Below, one piece after another: positions 51,939 to 60,264 of a stretch of 64,000 nt of DNA (its first letter is position 1; each line of letters starts with the position of its first letter). The notes under the pieces are model-generated. The model saw only the letters and a list, made by a program, of their open reading frames with translations. It ran no database searches and was not told the origin of the DNA. Source of the DNA: Moheibacter stercoris (GTDB taxonomy: Bacteria > Bacteroidota > Bacteroidia > Flavobacteriales > Weeksellaceae); assembly GCF_040545805.1 (NCBI RefSeq), contig NZ_JBEPMO010000012.1, positions 1 through 64,000 of the forward strand. The letters run 5' to 3'. The translations under genes were made by a program, and so were the position numbers.

Positions 51939-52709
51939 ATGGCAAAAGTAAATGTAAAAAACTTGTTAGAGGCTGGCGTACATTTCGGTCACCTTACAAG
52001 AAAATGGAATCCAAATATGTCTCCCTATATCTTCATGGAGAAAAACGGGATCCACATCATAGATCTTCACAAAACAGCTGTGAAATTAGAAGAAGCATCA
52101 GATGCTTTAGGTAAAATCGCTTCTTCAGGACGTAAAATCCTTTTCGTAGCAACCAAAAAACAAGCGAAAGAAGTTGTAGCAAAACACGCAGAAAGCGTAG
52201 GGATGCCATACATCACTGAGCGTTGGCCAGGTGGTATGTTAACAAACTTCATCACAATTCGTAAAGCGGTGAAAAAAATGAACTCTATCGATCGTATGAA
52301 GAAAGATGGAACATTTGAAACCCTTTCGAAAAAAGAAAGATTACAAGTAGATCGTCAAAGAGCGAAATTAGAAAGAGATTTGGGTTCTATTTCTGACATG
52401 ACACGTATCCCATCTGCGGTATTTATCGTAGATACAGTTAGAGAACACATTGCAGTAGCTGAAGCTCAAAAATTAGGTATTCCAATCTTCGCGATGGTGG
52501 ATACCAATACCGATCCAAGAGAAGTTGATTTCCCAATTCCTGCAAACGATGATGCATCAAAATCAATTGACATCATTTTGGAAAATGTGACCAATTCTAT
52601 CAAAGAAGGTTTATCTCAAAGAAAAGCCGAAAAGGACAAATCAAAAGATGAGTCTAAAAATGATGAAGTGGAAGCAGTGGAAATGAAAGACGTTAAGGAC
52701 GCAGAATAA
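51939..52709 (+). CDS. rpsB: 30S ribosomal protein S2
   Basis: A 256-residue small-subunit protein. LLEAGVHFGHLTRKWNP at the start, FVATKKQA near residue 70, ERWPGGMLTNF near 93 and FAMVDTNTDPREVDFPIPANDDA near 190 are S2 signatures. A highly charged tail (about 230-256) follows. tsf is next. Confidence 0.97.
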   Translation: MAKVNVKNLLEAGVHFGHLTRKWNPNMSPYIFMEKNGIHIIDLHKTAVKLEEASDALGKIASSGRKILFVATKKQAKEVVAKHAESVGMPYITERWPGGMLTNFITIRKAVKKMNSIDRMKKDGTFETLSKKERLQVDRQRAKLERDLGSISDMTRIPSAVFIVDTVREHIAVAEAQKLGIPIFAMVDTNTDPREVDFPIPANDDASKSIDIILENVTNSIKEGLSQRKAEKDKSKDESKNDEVEAVEMKDVKDAE

Positions 52710-52751
52710 TTTTTGGTGATGTTTATTCATCAGAATTAACCATATCATAAT

Positions 52752-52790
52752 GTAGTTCTTTCGTAAATGAAAGGACTACTTTTTATTTTA
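52752..52790 (+). terminator. Terminator or attenuator between rpsB and tsf
   Basis: GTAGTTCTTTC (52752-52762) pairs with GAAAGGACTAC (52769-52779), including one T-G pair, and is followed by TTTTTATTTT. It lies inside the rpsB-tsf pair, so it probably acts as a partial terminator. Confidence 0.8.
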
Positions 52791-52822
52791 GATTTAACTA
52801 CTAACAATTAAAAAAATAAACA

Positions 52823-53644
52823 ATGTATAAAGCAACCGCAGCTGAAGTTAGTAAACTTCGTAACGCAACTGGAGCCGGAATGATGGACTCTAAAAAAGCT
52901 TTGGAAGAAGCTGAAGGTAATTTTGATAAAGCAATCGAAATCTTACGTAAAAAAGGTCAAAAAGTTGCTGCTAATAGAGCAGATAGAGAAAGTACTGAAG
53001 GAGCTGTTATCGCAAAAGTTAATGCTGGTCACAACAAAGGGGTTGTTCTTGCTTTAAATTGTGAAACAGATTTCGTTGCGAAAAATGAAGATTTCATCAA
53101 ATTGGCGAAAGATTTAGCTGAAATGGCTTTGGATTTCGATTCAAAAGAAGAATTGTTAAAAGCTGACTTTAACGGTATTTCTGTAGAAGAAAAATTAACA
53201 GAGCAAACGGGAGTTATTGGAGAGAAAATCGAAATCGGTCATTTCTCAACAATCGAAGGATTCTCTTTGAATTCTTACATCCACGCAGGAAACAGAATCG
53301 CTGCAGTAGTTGCTTTGTCTGGTGAATATCCTGGTGCTACAGAAGTTGCGTATGATGTTGCAATGCAAGTTGCTGCGATGAATCCAGTAGCTTTAGACGA
53401 AACACAAGTTTCTCAAGCAGTTATTGACCAAGAATTGGAAATCGCAAAAGACCAATTGCGTCAAGAAGGTAAACCAGAAAACATGATCGAAGGAATTGCG
53501 CAAGGTAAATTGCAAAAATTCTTCAAAGAAAATACGTTGGTTCACCAAGCGTCAATTAAAGATGGAAAAACATCTGTAAAAGACGTTGTAAGCGCTGTTA
53601 ATGGTGATTTAAAAGTAATCGGATACATCCGTTACGGTTTATAA
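52823..53644 (+). CDS. tsf: Elongation factor Ts
   Basis: A 273-residue guanine-nucleotide exchange factor for EF-Tu. The N-terminal UBA-like domain has VSKLRNATGAGMMDSKKAL, and LNCETDFVAKNEDF near residue 78 is the EF-Tu-binding segment. The core repeats follow, ending with KVIGYIRYGL. Complete. Confidence 0.97.
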   Translation: MYKATAAEVSKLRNATGAGMMDSKKALEEAEGNFDKAIEILRKKGQKVAANRADRESTEGAVIAKVNAGHNKGVVLALNCETDFVAKNEDFIKLAKDLAEMALDFDSKEELLKADFNGISVEEKLTEQTGVIGEKIEIGHFSTIEGFSLNSYIHAGNRIAAVVALSGEYPGATEVAYDVAMQVAAMNPVALDETQVSQAVIDQELEIAKDQLRQEGKPENMIEGIAQGKLQKFFKENTLVHQASIKDGKTSVKDVVSAVNGDLKVIGYIRYGL

Positions 53645-53667
53645 TAAAATCCTATTCTATACAATTG

Positions 53668-53696
53668 AAAGCTCTGTTTTTACAGAGCTTTTTTTA
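53668..53696 (+). terminator. Intrinsic terminator of tsf
   Basis: AAAGCTCTGT (53668-53677) pairs with ACAGAGCTTT (53682-53691), followed by T. Confidence 0.92.
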
Positions 53697-53773
53697 TTTT
53701 TATGATTTCTACATTTATTTTGGTATAGATATTGGAAATTAGAAAAATATACTCTAATTTTGTTGAAATAGAT

Positions 53774-54118
53774 ATGAAACGAATTCTACTTTTAATGTTT
53801 TTAAGTTTTGCCGCTTTGAATGTGCATGCACAGAGCAGAGATGGTATCGTTGTATCTAATCCCATCAATGAGAAGAAATTAACCATTTCACCCAACCCTG
53901 CAGTTTCTGACGTTAAATTAACGATCGAAGGAAATGAGGCAGATGTGAAATCGATCTCAATTTATAGCGTAATTGGAAGTGAAGTTTATTCAAAAGCTTA
54001 CAATTCTTCTTCCAATACTTTTGATTTAGCCGTTAGAAGTTTGAAAAAAGGGAAGTATATGGTACGTGTAATTTTTACCGACAATACTTCGGAAGTTGTT
54101 ACGTTAATTAAACAATAA
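53774..54118 (+). CDS. Very small secreted protein consisting almost only of a T9SS sorting domain
   Basis: A 114-residue protein: signal peptide (MKRILLLMFLSFAALNVHAQ), a linker of about 15 residues, then a complete type A T9SS C-terminal domain (LTISPNPAVSDVKLTI ... KKGKYMVRVIFTD ... VTLIKQ). There is no cargo domain. A TAATTTTG box at 53755-53762, 11 bases before the ATG, sets the start; the open frame upstream of it is not used. Whether it is exported by T9SS as such, or is a remnant of a larger cargo, is not clear. Confidence 0.8.
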   Translation: MKRILLLMFLSFAALNVHAQSRDGIVVSNPINEKKLTISPNPAVSDVKLTIEGNEADVKSISIYSVIGSEVYSKAYNSSSNTFDLAVRSLKKGKYMVRVIFTDNTSEVVTLIKQ

Positions 54119-54351
54119 TCTAATTTAAATTTTCGGAATTATTTATGTCTACATTTAGACACATAGTATTGCTTACCAATATTTCAATTCTTCCGAATTA
54201 TGAAAGCAAAATCTTATTGGCGCACAATAAGGCCTTCATTTCTTAATACTCTCGTTTTCTATACGAGAGTTTACGTCATTTAACTATTTTTTGTAATCGA
54301 ATTCTTAATCGAATTTACATTACTATTTCATAATCATTAATCCTTATCATC
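54119..54351. other. Noncoding gap with several small hairpins
   Basis: TGTCTA/TAGACA (54146-54151 with 54156-54161) lies inside a wider TCGGAA/TTCCGA pairing (about 54133 and 54198). ACTCTCG/CGAGAGT (54248-54254 with 54264-54270) follows. The last may be a terminator of the small T9SS gene. No reading frame was recognised. Confidence 0.4.
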
Positions 54352-54744
54352 ATGGAAATAAAACCTATTGTATTATTATCAGAATATCAAATTTTACGTG
54401 ATTTAATTAAGCGTAATACAGATCAAAGAGTTGCCAAGGAAGTTCAACAACTATCATCGGAGTTGGATCGTGCAATCGTAATCAAAGAAGAAGAAATCAA
54501 CGAAAAGATTGTTCGTATAGGTTCCGAAGTTGAAATAGAGGAAATGAAATCCAAAAGAACCATGAAAGTTCGTTTGGTGTTGCCTACAGAAGCTAATTTA
54601 GCTCAAGGAAAGGTTTCCTTGTTGGCTCCACTCGGAGTAGCTCTAATCGGTTTTTCTGAAGGAGATGAAGTAAATTGGGAGATGCCTGCTGGCACCACCC
54701 AAATTCGTATCCTAAAAGTAAATAATGAAGATTTAGACGCTTAG
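54352..54744 (+). CDS. GreA/GreB-C/Rnk-like transcription factor
   Basis: A 130-residue protein with a short helical N-terminus (about 1-48) and a C-terminal FKBP-like GreA/Rnk domain: VRIGSEVEIEE, VRLVLPTEANLAQGKVSLLAPLGVALIGFSEGDEVNW (key residues P, S, P-L-G, A, G, G-D) and PAGTTQIRILKV. The short N-terminus, without the long GreA coiled coil, makes it Rnk-like: binding near the RNA polymerase secondary channel without transcript cleavage is the expected behaviour. Its TAG overlaps the hemE stop on the other strand. Confidence 0.82.
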   Translation: MEIKPIVLLSEYQILRDLIKRNTDQRVAKEVQQLSSELDRAIVIKEEEINEKIVRIGSEVEIEEMKSKRTMKVRLVLPTEANLAQGKVSLLAPLGVALIGFSEGDEVNWEMPAGTTQIRILKVNNEDLDA

Positions 54745-55775
54745 TCTTTGCGATAATTTACTACAGCTTGAATGAAAGCTTGTGCATTTTCAACTGGGAC
54801 ATTGGGTAAAATCCCGTGTCCTAAGTTGGCAATGTAACGAGTAGTCCCAAATCCATCGATCATTTCCTTCACCATTTCTTGAATCTTTTCTGGCTTTGAC
54901 AATAATCTCGACGGATCGAAATTTCCTTGCAAAGTGATAGAATTATTGGTCAACTGGCGAGCAACTTCTGGAGTTACTGTCCAATCTACTCCCAATGCAG
55001 AAGCTTTTGATTGACTCATTTTTTCTAAGGCAAACCAACAACCTTTTGCGAATACTGTAACCGGTCTAACTTCTGAAACAGCATTGACAATTTGTTCAAT
55101 GTATTTCCAAGAGAATTCATCATAATCTTTTGGTGAAAGCATTCCGCCCCAACTGTCAAAAATTTGAATCACATTACATCCCATTTCTGCTTTTTTCAAC
55201 AAATAAGCAATGGTTGTATCGGTAATTTTTTGCAATAATTCATGTGCTGCTTCAGGATGCTGGAAACAAAATCCTTTGGCAATATCAAATGATTTAGAGC
55301 CTCTTCCTTCAATGCAATAGCATAAAATCGTCCATGGAGAACCAGCAAAACCAATCAATGGAATTTTATTGTCCAATTCTTTTTTGGTCAATTTAATGGC
55401 TTCAAACACGTATCCTAAAGTCTCTTCTACATCGGGTACGATTACATTTTGAACTTGTTCAACGGTTCTGATCGGATTTTCCAACCAAGGTCCAATTCCG
55501 TGTTTCATTTCGAAATTCATTCCCATTGCTTGAGGAACTACCAAAATATCTGAAAATAAAATCGCTGCATCCAACGGAAATCTTCTGATTGGTTGAACCG
55601 TAATTTCGGTAGCCAATTCAGGCGTTTGACATCTAGTGAAAAAATCATATTGGTCACGTAGCGCAATAAATTCGGGTAAGTAACGACCCGCTTGACGCAT
55701 CATCCATACGGGTGGTCTTTGCAATTCTTCTCCTTTTAATGCGCGTAATAATAAATCATTTTTCAACTCTTGCAT
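54741..55775 (-). CDS. hemE: Uroporphyrinogen decarboxylase
   Basis: A 344-residue enzyme converting uroporphyrinogen III to coproporphyrinogen III. Family signatures: RPPVWMMRQAGRYLPEF near 20-36 and GFAGSPWTILCYCIEG near 141-156; complete length. Last gene of hemA-hemC-hemD-hemE, 43 bases after hemD. Confidence 0.97.
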   Translation of the reverse strand: MQELKNDLLLRALKGEELQRPPVWMMRQAGRYLPEFIALRDQYDFFTRCQTPELATEITVQPIRRFPLDAAILFSDILVVPQAMGMNFEMKHGIGPWLENPIRTVEQVQNVIVPDVEETLGYVFEAIKLTKKELDNKIPLIGFAGSPWTILCYCIEGRGSKSFDIAKGFCFQHPEAAHELLQKITDTTIAYLLKKAEMGCNVIQIFDSWGGMLSPKDYDEFSWKYIEQIVNAVSEVRPVTVFAKGCWFALEKMSQSKASALGVDWTVTPEVARQLTNNSITLQGNFDPSRLLSKPEKIQEMVKEMIDGFGTTRYIANLGHGILPNVPVENAQAFIQAVVNYRKD

Positions 55776-55818
55776 ATTTTTCTTTATTTAAATTAAGTTG
55801 TTTATGAACGAAATTTTG

Positions 55819-56508
55819 TCATTCATTTCCAACATAATACTTGTTAATGGTTTGAATCAAATGCTCCATTTCAGGAACTTCTGATGTAATAATGGTATTT
55901 TCCGTATGTTTTTTTAATTCGCCAGTGGTCGTATTGCCAATCGAAAATACAATCGCACCCTTCGAAATAAAATTGTTTTTAAAATAGGTTTTAACACTCA
56001 ATGGACTAAAAAACACAAATCCCGTATAGGCCTCTGATCGAATTTTTAATTCTTGCGGATAGGAATTATAACAAATGATTTCATTTAATTTATGACCTTC
56101 ATTTCCTAAGATTTCAACTAGTTCATCTCTTCGATTATTGCCACAGAAAAAATTCCAGGTTTGTGGGATTTCGTTGTCCAAAATATACGCTGCTAAATCA
56201 ATTGCATAATCGGCTACTTGAACAACATTGAAATTGGAATTTCTTAGGAATTCAGCAGTTTTTTGTCCTACAACATAAAACTCGCCATCAAGATTTAATT
56301 TTGAAATTGCTTTTACCGAATTTTGGCTTGAAATAAGGTATTTTTTTATTTCAGGAATAATTCGATTTTCAAATTGATCAGATGATATCAATTCGATTTT
56401 TAAAGCAGGACGAATGCTAAAATCCAAACTTGGATTCAATTTACCCGCGATCCAATCTTCCGAAAGATCTTTGGTAAAAAGAATTTTTATGTCGGGATTT
56501 TGCTGCAT
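55819..56508 (-). CDS. hemD: Uroporphyrinogen-III synthase
   Basis: A 229-residue enzyme that cyclises hydroxymethylbilane with inversion of ring D. HemD proteins are poorly conserved; the assignment rests on length, the bilobed alternating pattern, KISKLNLDGEFYVVGQKTAEFLR near 60-85, the SPLSVKTYF segment near 168-176 and IGNTTTGEL near 190. The position directly after hemC (stop and start abut) supports it. Confidence 0.88.
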   Translation of the reverse strand: MQQNPDIKILFTKDLSEDWIAGKLNPSLDFSIRPALKIELISSDQFENRIIPEIKKYLISSQNSVKAISKLNLDGEFYVVGQKTAEFLRNSNFNVVQVADYAIDLAAYILDNEIPQTWNFFCGNNRRDELVEILGNEGHKLNEIICYNSYPQELKIRSEAYTGFVFFSPLSVKTYFKNNFISKGAIVFSIGNTTTGELKKHTENTIITSEVPEMEHLIQTINKYYVGNE

Positions 56509-57426
56509 CTATTTCTTGATTTGTTTTTGGATGTTTTGAATTAAATCATAAGCACCTTGCTCATTCAATTTTTGAGCTAATTCTTTTCCTTTATGTTCAA
56601 AATCTGATCTTGAAAAAGTTTCTTCAATTGTTAATTTCGTTTTTCCGTCCAAAGATAAAACGGCACCTTGAAAATGAATTTCCTCGTTTTGGACATTGGC
56701 ATATCCACCAATAGGTGCTGTACATCCGCCTTCCAAAACATTTAAAAATTGTCTTTCAACGGTAGCTGCAATTTTGGATTGTTCATTGGAAATTTGAGGC
56801 AATTCAAAATTTTCCATGGCGGCGATTCCAACAATTCCTTGTGAGGGTGCGGAAATCATCCAATCCAATACTTTAAATTTAAGATTTTTTTCGGCTAATT
56901 CTTGCAAAATTTCACTTCTATCCAATCCCGCATAAGCGAAAATTGCACCATCCCAATCGGAATCCATTAGTTTTTGAATTCGCAATTGAACGTTTCCTCT
57001 TAAATCAACTAAAGTGTCTTGCGGATATTGATTGAGCCAAAAGGCTTTTCTTCGCAAACTTCCTGTCGCAATGGTTCGGGTTTGTTTTTCAAAGATTTCC
57101 TCTGATTTGTACACCAAAATATCTTGGTGATTTCCTCTTTCCATAAAGCCTTTCATTTCGATGCCTTTTGGAAGTAGGGTAGGAACATCTTTTAAACTAT
57201 GAACGGCAATATCTATTTCGCCATTTAATAAAGCAATGTCCAAAGATCTGGTGAAAACACCCGAAATTCCGATTTCATAAATGGGTTGCTTTAGATTAAT
57301 ATCGCCCTCAGATGAAATGGCTACAATTTGGGTTGATTGTCCTAGTTCCTCCAATTTGGAAGCTACTAAATTTGCTTGCCACATTGCCAATGGGCTTTTT
57401 CGAGTACCAATGCGAATAGGATTCAT
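56509..57426 (-). CDS. hemC: Hydroxymethylbilane synthase (porphobilinogen deaminase)
   Basis: A 305-residue enzyme polymerising four porphobilinogens. IRIGTRKSPLAMWQA at the start, ATGSLRRKA near 123, the catalytic VDLRGNVQLRI Asp/Arg region, and the dipyrromethane-cofactor Cys C235 in EGGCTAPIG. Overlaps the hemA stop (TAATG). Confidence 0.97.
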   Translation of the reverse strand: MNPIRIGTRKSPLAMWQANLVASKLEELGQSTQIVAISSEGDINLKQPIYEIGISGVFTRSLDIALLNGEIDIAVHSLKDVPTLLPKGIEMKGFMERGNHQDILVYKSEEIFEKQTRTIATGSLRRKAFWLNQYPQDTLVDLRGNVQLRIQKLMDSDWDGAIFAYAGLDRSEILQELAEKNLKFKVLDWMISAPSQGIVGIAAMENFELPQISNEQSKIAATVERQFLNVLEGGCTAPIGGYANVQNEEIHFQGAVLSLDGKTKLTIEETFSRSDFEHKGKELAQKLNEQGAYDLIQNIQKQIKK

Positions 57427-58673
57427 TAGGATTTTGCTTTAAGTCTGAATATTTCCTCCATCATCTGGATGGTGTCTTCCGCATTCTCTTTGTTTTCAAG
57501 TAAGTAGGATGCAAATTGATTGGTTAAATTTTGAACCAATTTTTGTGCGACAGCGGTTTCAGTGCCATTGATGGCAGGATTTTTCTTTTGAAGATTTTTC
57601 AATTCATGCATTTGCAAAAATTCCAAACGCTCTTTGAAAGATTGAATAATTGGAACAAATTCACGTGTACTTAACCATTCTGCGAATTCCGATTTATGGT
57701 GTTCAATGATTTCTTTTGCCGCAGGAATTCCATCTTTACGTGCATCCAAAGTGTCATCAACCATTTTAGAAAGTCCATCAACATTGATTAATTGCACCGT
57801 TTCGCGTGAACCCAAGGTATGCGCAACGTTTTCTGGTACCGATAAATCAATGATGGTCATTTCTTTATCAAATGGAATCATTTCTTCGGTAATGGTATGC
57901 TGGTTGGCTCCTGTCGCAACAATCAGTATATCTGTTGTTGTCAATTCATTTTTCAATTCCGAAAAATCTTTGACCAAGACATCGTATTTTTCACTTAAAA
58001 CTTCTGCTTTTTCACGAGTTCTATTGATCAAAGTTATATGATCATTTTGGGTGTGTTTCACCAAATTGGTACAAGTGTTTCGTCCAATTTTCCCCGTTCC
58101 ATATAGCAAAATTTTCTTTTCAGAAACGTTTTTTTGCGTGGCTTTGATGTAGTGAACAGCAGCGTAGGAAACAGAGGCAGCGCCATTGCTAATTTCTGTT
58201 TCATTCTTCACTTGTTTGCTGATCTGGATGGCTGTATTGATCAATCTTTCCAAAAAGGCGCTTGAAGAGCCATGTTTCTTGAATCTTGAAAACCAAGTTT
58301 TGATTTGACCAATGATCTCGAAGTCTCCAAGAATTTGACTTTTTAATCCTGCTGAAACTTCAAACAAATGTTGAATTGCTTCTTCATTTTCATATGAAGT
58401 CAAAACGGTTTGCATTTCCTCTGGAGTTCCTTGCGTATATTGACAATAAAGGTTGACAATATCCTCTATCGAATTTGCATATCCATAAAACTCAGAACGA
58501 TTACAGGTTGAAACCACAAAGAAATTTTCCATCCCCATTGCAATTCCATCTCTCGTAAAGTCCTTTACAGCATCGGGGAAGAATGTAAATTTACCACGAA
58601 TTTCAGCATCGGCCTTTTCGTAACTTACCCCAACTACATAAAACTTTTTTGTATTTCCTATCGTGATTTTCAT
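57426..58673 (-). CDS. hemA: Glutamyl-tRNA reductase
   Basis: A 415-residue enzyme making glutamate-1-semialdehyde, the first committed step of C5-pathway heme synthesis. The nucleophilic Cys is C57 in STCNRSEFYG; LSAGLKSQILGDFEI-like sequence (E-V-S-A-G-L, G-D) follows, then the NADPH-binding GTGKIGRNT near 186 and a C-terminal dimerisation helix. The frame extends seven codons upstream, but a TATTTTTG promoter box at 58684-58691 lies in that part, so the ATG at 58673 is used. Confidence 0.96.
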   Translation of the reverse strand: MKITIGNTKKFYVVGVSYEKADAEIRGKFTFFPDAVKDFTRDGIAMGMENFFVVSTCNRSEFYGYANSIEDIVNLYCQYTQGTPEEMQTVLTSYENEEAIQHLFEVSAGLKSQILGDFEIIGQIKTWFSRFKKHGSSSAFLERLINTAIQISKQVKNETEISNGAASVSYAAVHYIKATQKNVSEKKILLYGTGKIGRNTCTNLVKHTQNDHITLINRTREKAEVLSEKYDVLVKDFSELKNELTTTDILIVATGANQHTITEEMIPFDKEMTIIDLSVPENVAHTLGSRETVQLINVDGLSKMVDDTLDARKDGIPAAKEIIEHHKSEFAEWLSTREFVPIIQSFKERLEFLQMHELKNLQKKNPAINGTETAVAQKLVQNLTNQFASYLLENKENAEDTIQMMEEIFRLKAKS

Positions 58674-58683
58674 AAAACCAATG

Positions 58684-58691
58684 CAAAAATA
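58684..58691 (-). promoter_or_regulatory. -7 promoter box of the hemACDE operon
   Basis: TATTTTTG on the minus strand, ten bases before the hemA ATG, implying a leader of only a few nucleotides. Confidence 0.55.
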
Positions 58692-58823
58692 CAAGATGTT
58701 TAGGGTTTAAAAGTAACCGAATCCTAAACAAAATACCCATATTTGGCGATTTCATTTATTTTAGATTAATTCTAAACAAATAACTGATTTTCTTCATAAA
58801 ATCCACCATCATGATAGTTTTTG

Positions 58824-58831
58824 TACTTTTG
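58824..58831 (+). promoter_or_regulatory. -7 promoter box of the AraC-family gene
   Basis: TACTTTTG, 26 bases before the ATG at 58858. Confidence 0.5.
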
Positions 58832-58857
58832 TATGAGAGGATTATTATCGTTTAAAA

Positions 58858-59745
58858 ATGGATTTTAAAATTAAAAATACCTATAAAAGTAAGGTAACGG
58901 AATATGCGTTTGGTTCTGAAATGTTTTTGGCATTTGTTGACAACCAAACTGCCTTTACAGATACTTTAAGCCGTGGTATTGAAAAGCGTTTCGTTCAATT
59001 TTATTTTTGTACAAAAGGAAGTTTGAATTTCAATTTCAATGAGGGTTCTTATCAAATAAGCCTTCATGATGGCGCTAGTTTTCTCATCTATAATCCGATG
59101 GTTGAACTTCCATTGAATGCCAATTTGAGTGCAGATTCAAAAGTTTGTATGATTTATGTTTCAGTCGATAAATTGCATGAATTGTTTTCTGAATACAACA
59201 TACGATCTGAATTCTTAAACAATACAAAATCCAATACGAAATATTACAATCAGCAATTTTTTTCCACAACCATTCGAATGGTTCTCAATCAAATTGAAAA
59301 CAATAATTTGAATGCTCATTTTGTGAACCTGTACATTTTGGGTAAAATCTACGAATTGTTCACCTTGCACTTTTCAGAAGCTTTTAATGCGCAAAAAGAA
59401 AACTGTCCGTTTCTTGACAATGAAAAAGACGCTAGAAAATTAAAAGAAGCAAAAGACATTTTACTCCAAAAAATTGACAATCCTCCTATTTTAAAAGAAC
59501 TATCTGAAATGACAGGACTTTCTGAATACAAATTGAAAGAAGGATTCAAGCAGGTTTATGGAACGACCGTTTACGGGTTTGTTTTGGATAAAAAGCTTGA
59601 AATCGCTCGTGAAAATTTAGAAAAAGGAGAGATGCAAGTCAAAGACATCGCCTATGAAATTGGGTATGAAAATCCCTCTCATTTTATTGCAGCTTTCAAA
59701 AAGAAATACGGAATCACGCCAAAGCAATTTGCCAAACAAGTTTAG
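58858..59745 (+). CDS. AraC family transcriptional regulator
   Basis: A 295-residue regulator divergent from the heme operon. The N-terminal ~190 residues form a cupin-like sensor with no recognised ligand. The C-terminal AraC/XylS domain (about 200-293) has two helix-turn-helix motifs: ILKELSEMTGLSEYKLKEGFKQVYG and VKDIAYEIGYENPSHFIAAFKKKYGITPKQF (key GY, FxxAFKKxxGxxPxxF). Control of hemACDE by this protein is a reasonable inference from divergence, not shown by sequence. Its stop shares TTAG with the convergent gene. Confidence 0.88.
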   Translation: MDFKIKNTYKSKVTEYAFGSEMFLAFVDNQTAFTDTLSRGIEKRFVQFYFCTKGSLNFNFNEGSYQISLHDGASFLIYNPMVELPLNANLSADSKVCMIYVSVDKLHELFSEYNIRSEFLNNTKSNTKYYNQQFFSTTIRMVLNQIENNNLNAHFVNLYILGKIYELFTLHFSEAFNAQKENCPFLDNEKDARKLKEAKDILLQKIDNPPILKELSEMTGLSEYKLKEGFKQVYGTTVYGFVLDKKLEIARENLEKGEMQVKDIAYEIGYENPSHFIAAFKKKYGITPKQFAKQV

Positions 59746-60254
59746 CAACCCTCGTAAACACCAATTACAATTTCGTAGACTTTGTTGTTTCTTAAATAAA
59801 AATACAAAGAAGTTCCCGCGTCGTGATCTTGTATATTGAAAACACGATCGGTTTTAGAGTTAGAATCTTCAATCTCATCCCACATTTGCCAAACCGATAT
59901 GTTGTAGTTTTTATAGGCTTTCCATAAATCATCTATGCTACTGCCAACTCCTAATTTGGATAAAGTTTTAATTTCTGAAGAATTGGTTTTTATTTCATAT
60001 AAAACTAATTCCTTAGAATTGCTTTCGTTTATGGATTCCAAAAACCCTAAGGTAAAATCAGCTCCTTTTTCGGAAACTTTTACATAGAATAACCAGTCAT
60101 CTCCTGTTTTTGTGATTTCTAATTTTTTTCCCAATGCTTTTTCAACTTGCTGAAGGGTGTTGTTCAGGCGCATTTCATTCATTCGTGTTGTTGAAATTTG
60201 AGCAATGCCGAAACTGAAAATTCCTAGTGTCAATAATGTGAAAATCTTTTTCAT
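59742..60254 (-). CDS. Small secreted protein of unknown function
   Basis: A 170-residue exported protein with a clear signal peptide (MKKIFTLLTLGIFSFGIAQ). The mature part starts with a helical segment (STTRMNEMRLNNTLQQVEKALGKKL), followed by alternating beta-like stretches, and ends in Cys. The VEKALGKKL and LGVGSSIDDLWKAY segments suggest a SmpA/OmlA- or BLIP-like helix-strand fold, but I do not recognise the family. It overlaps the AraC gene end by four bases. Confidence 0.6.
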   Translation of the reverse strand: MKKIFTLLTLGIFSFGIAQISTTRMNEMRLNNTLQQVEKALGKKLEITKTGDDWLFYVKVSEKGADFTLGFLESINESNSKELVLYEIKTNSSEIKTLSKLGVGSSIDDLWKAYKNYNISVWQMWDEIEDSNSKTDRVFNIQDHDAGTSLYFYLRNNKVYEIVIGVYEGC

Positions 60255-60264
60255 ATAGTAATAG

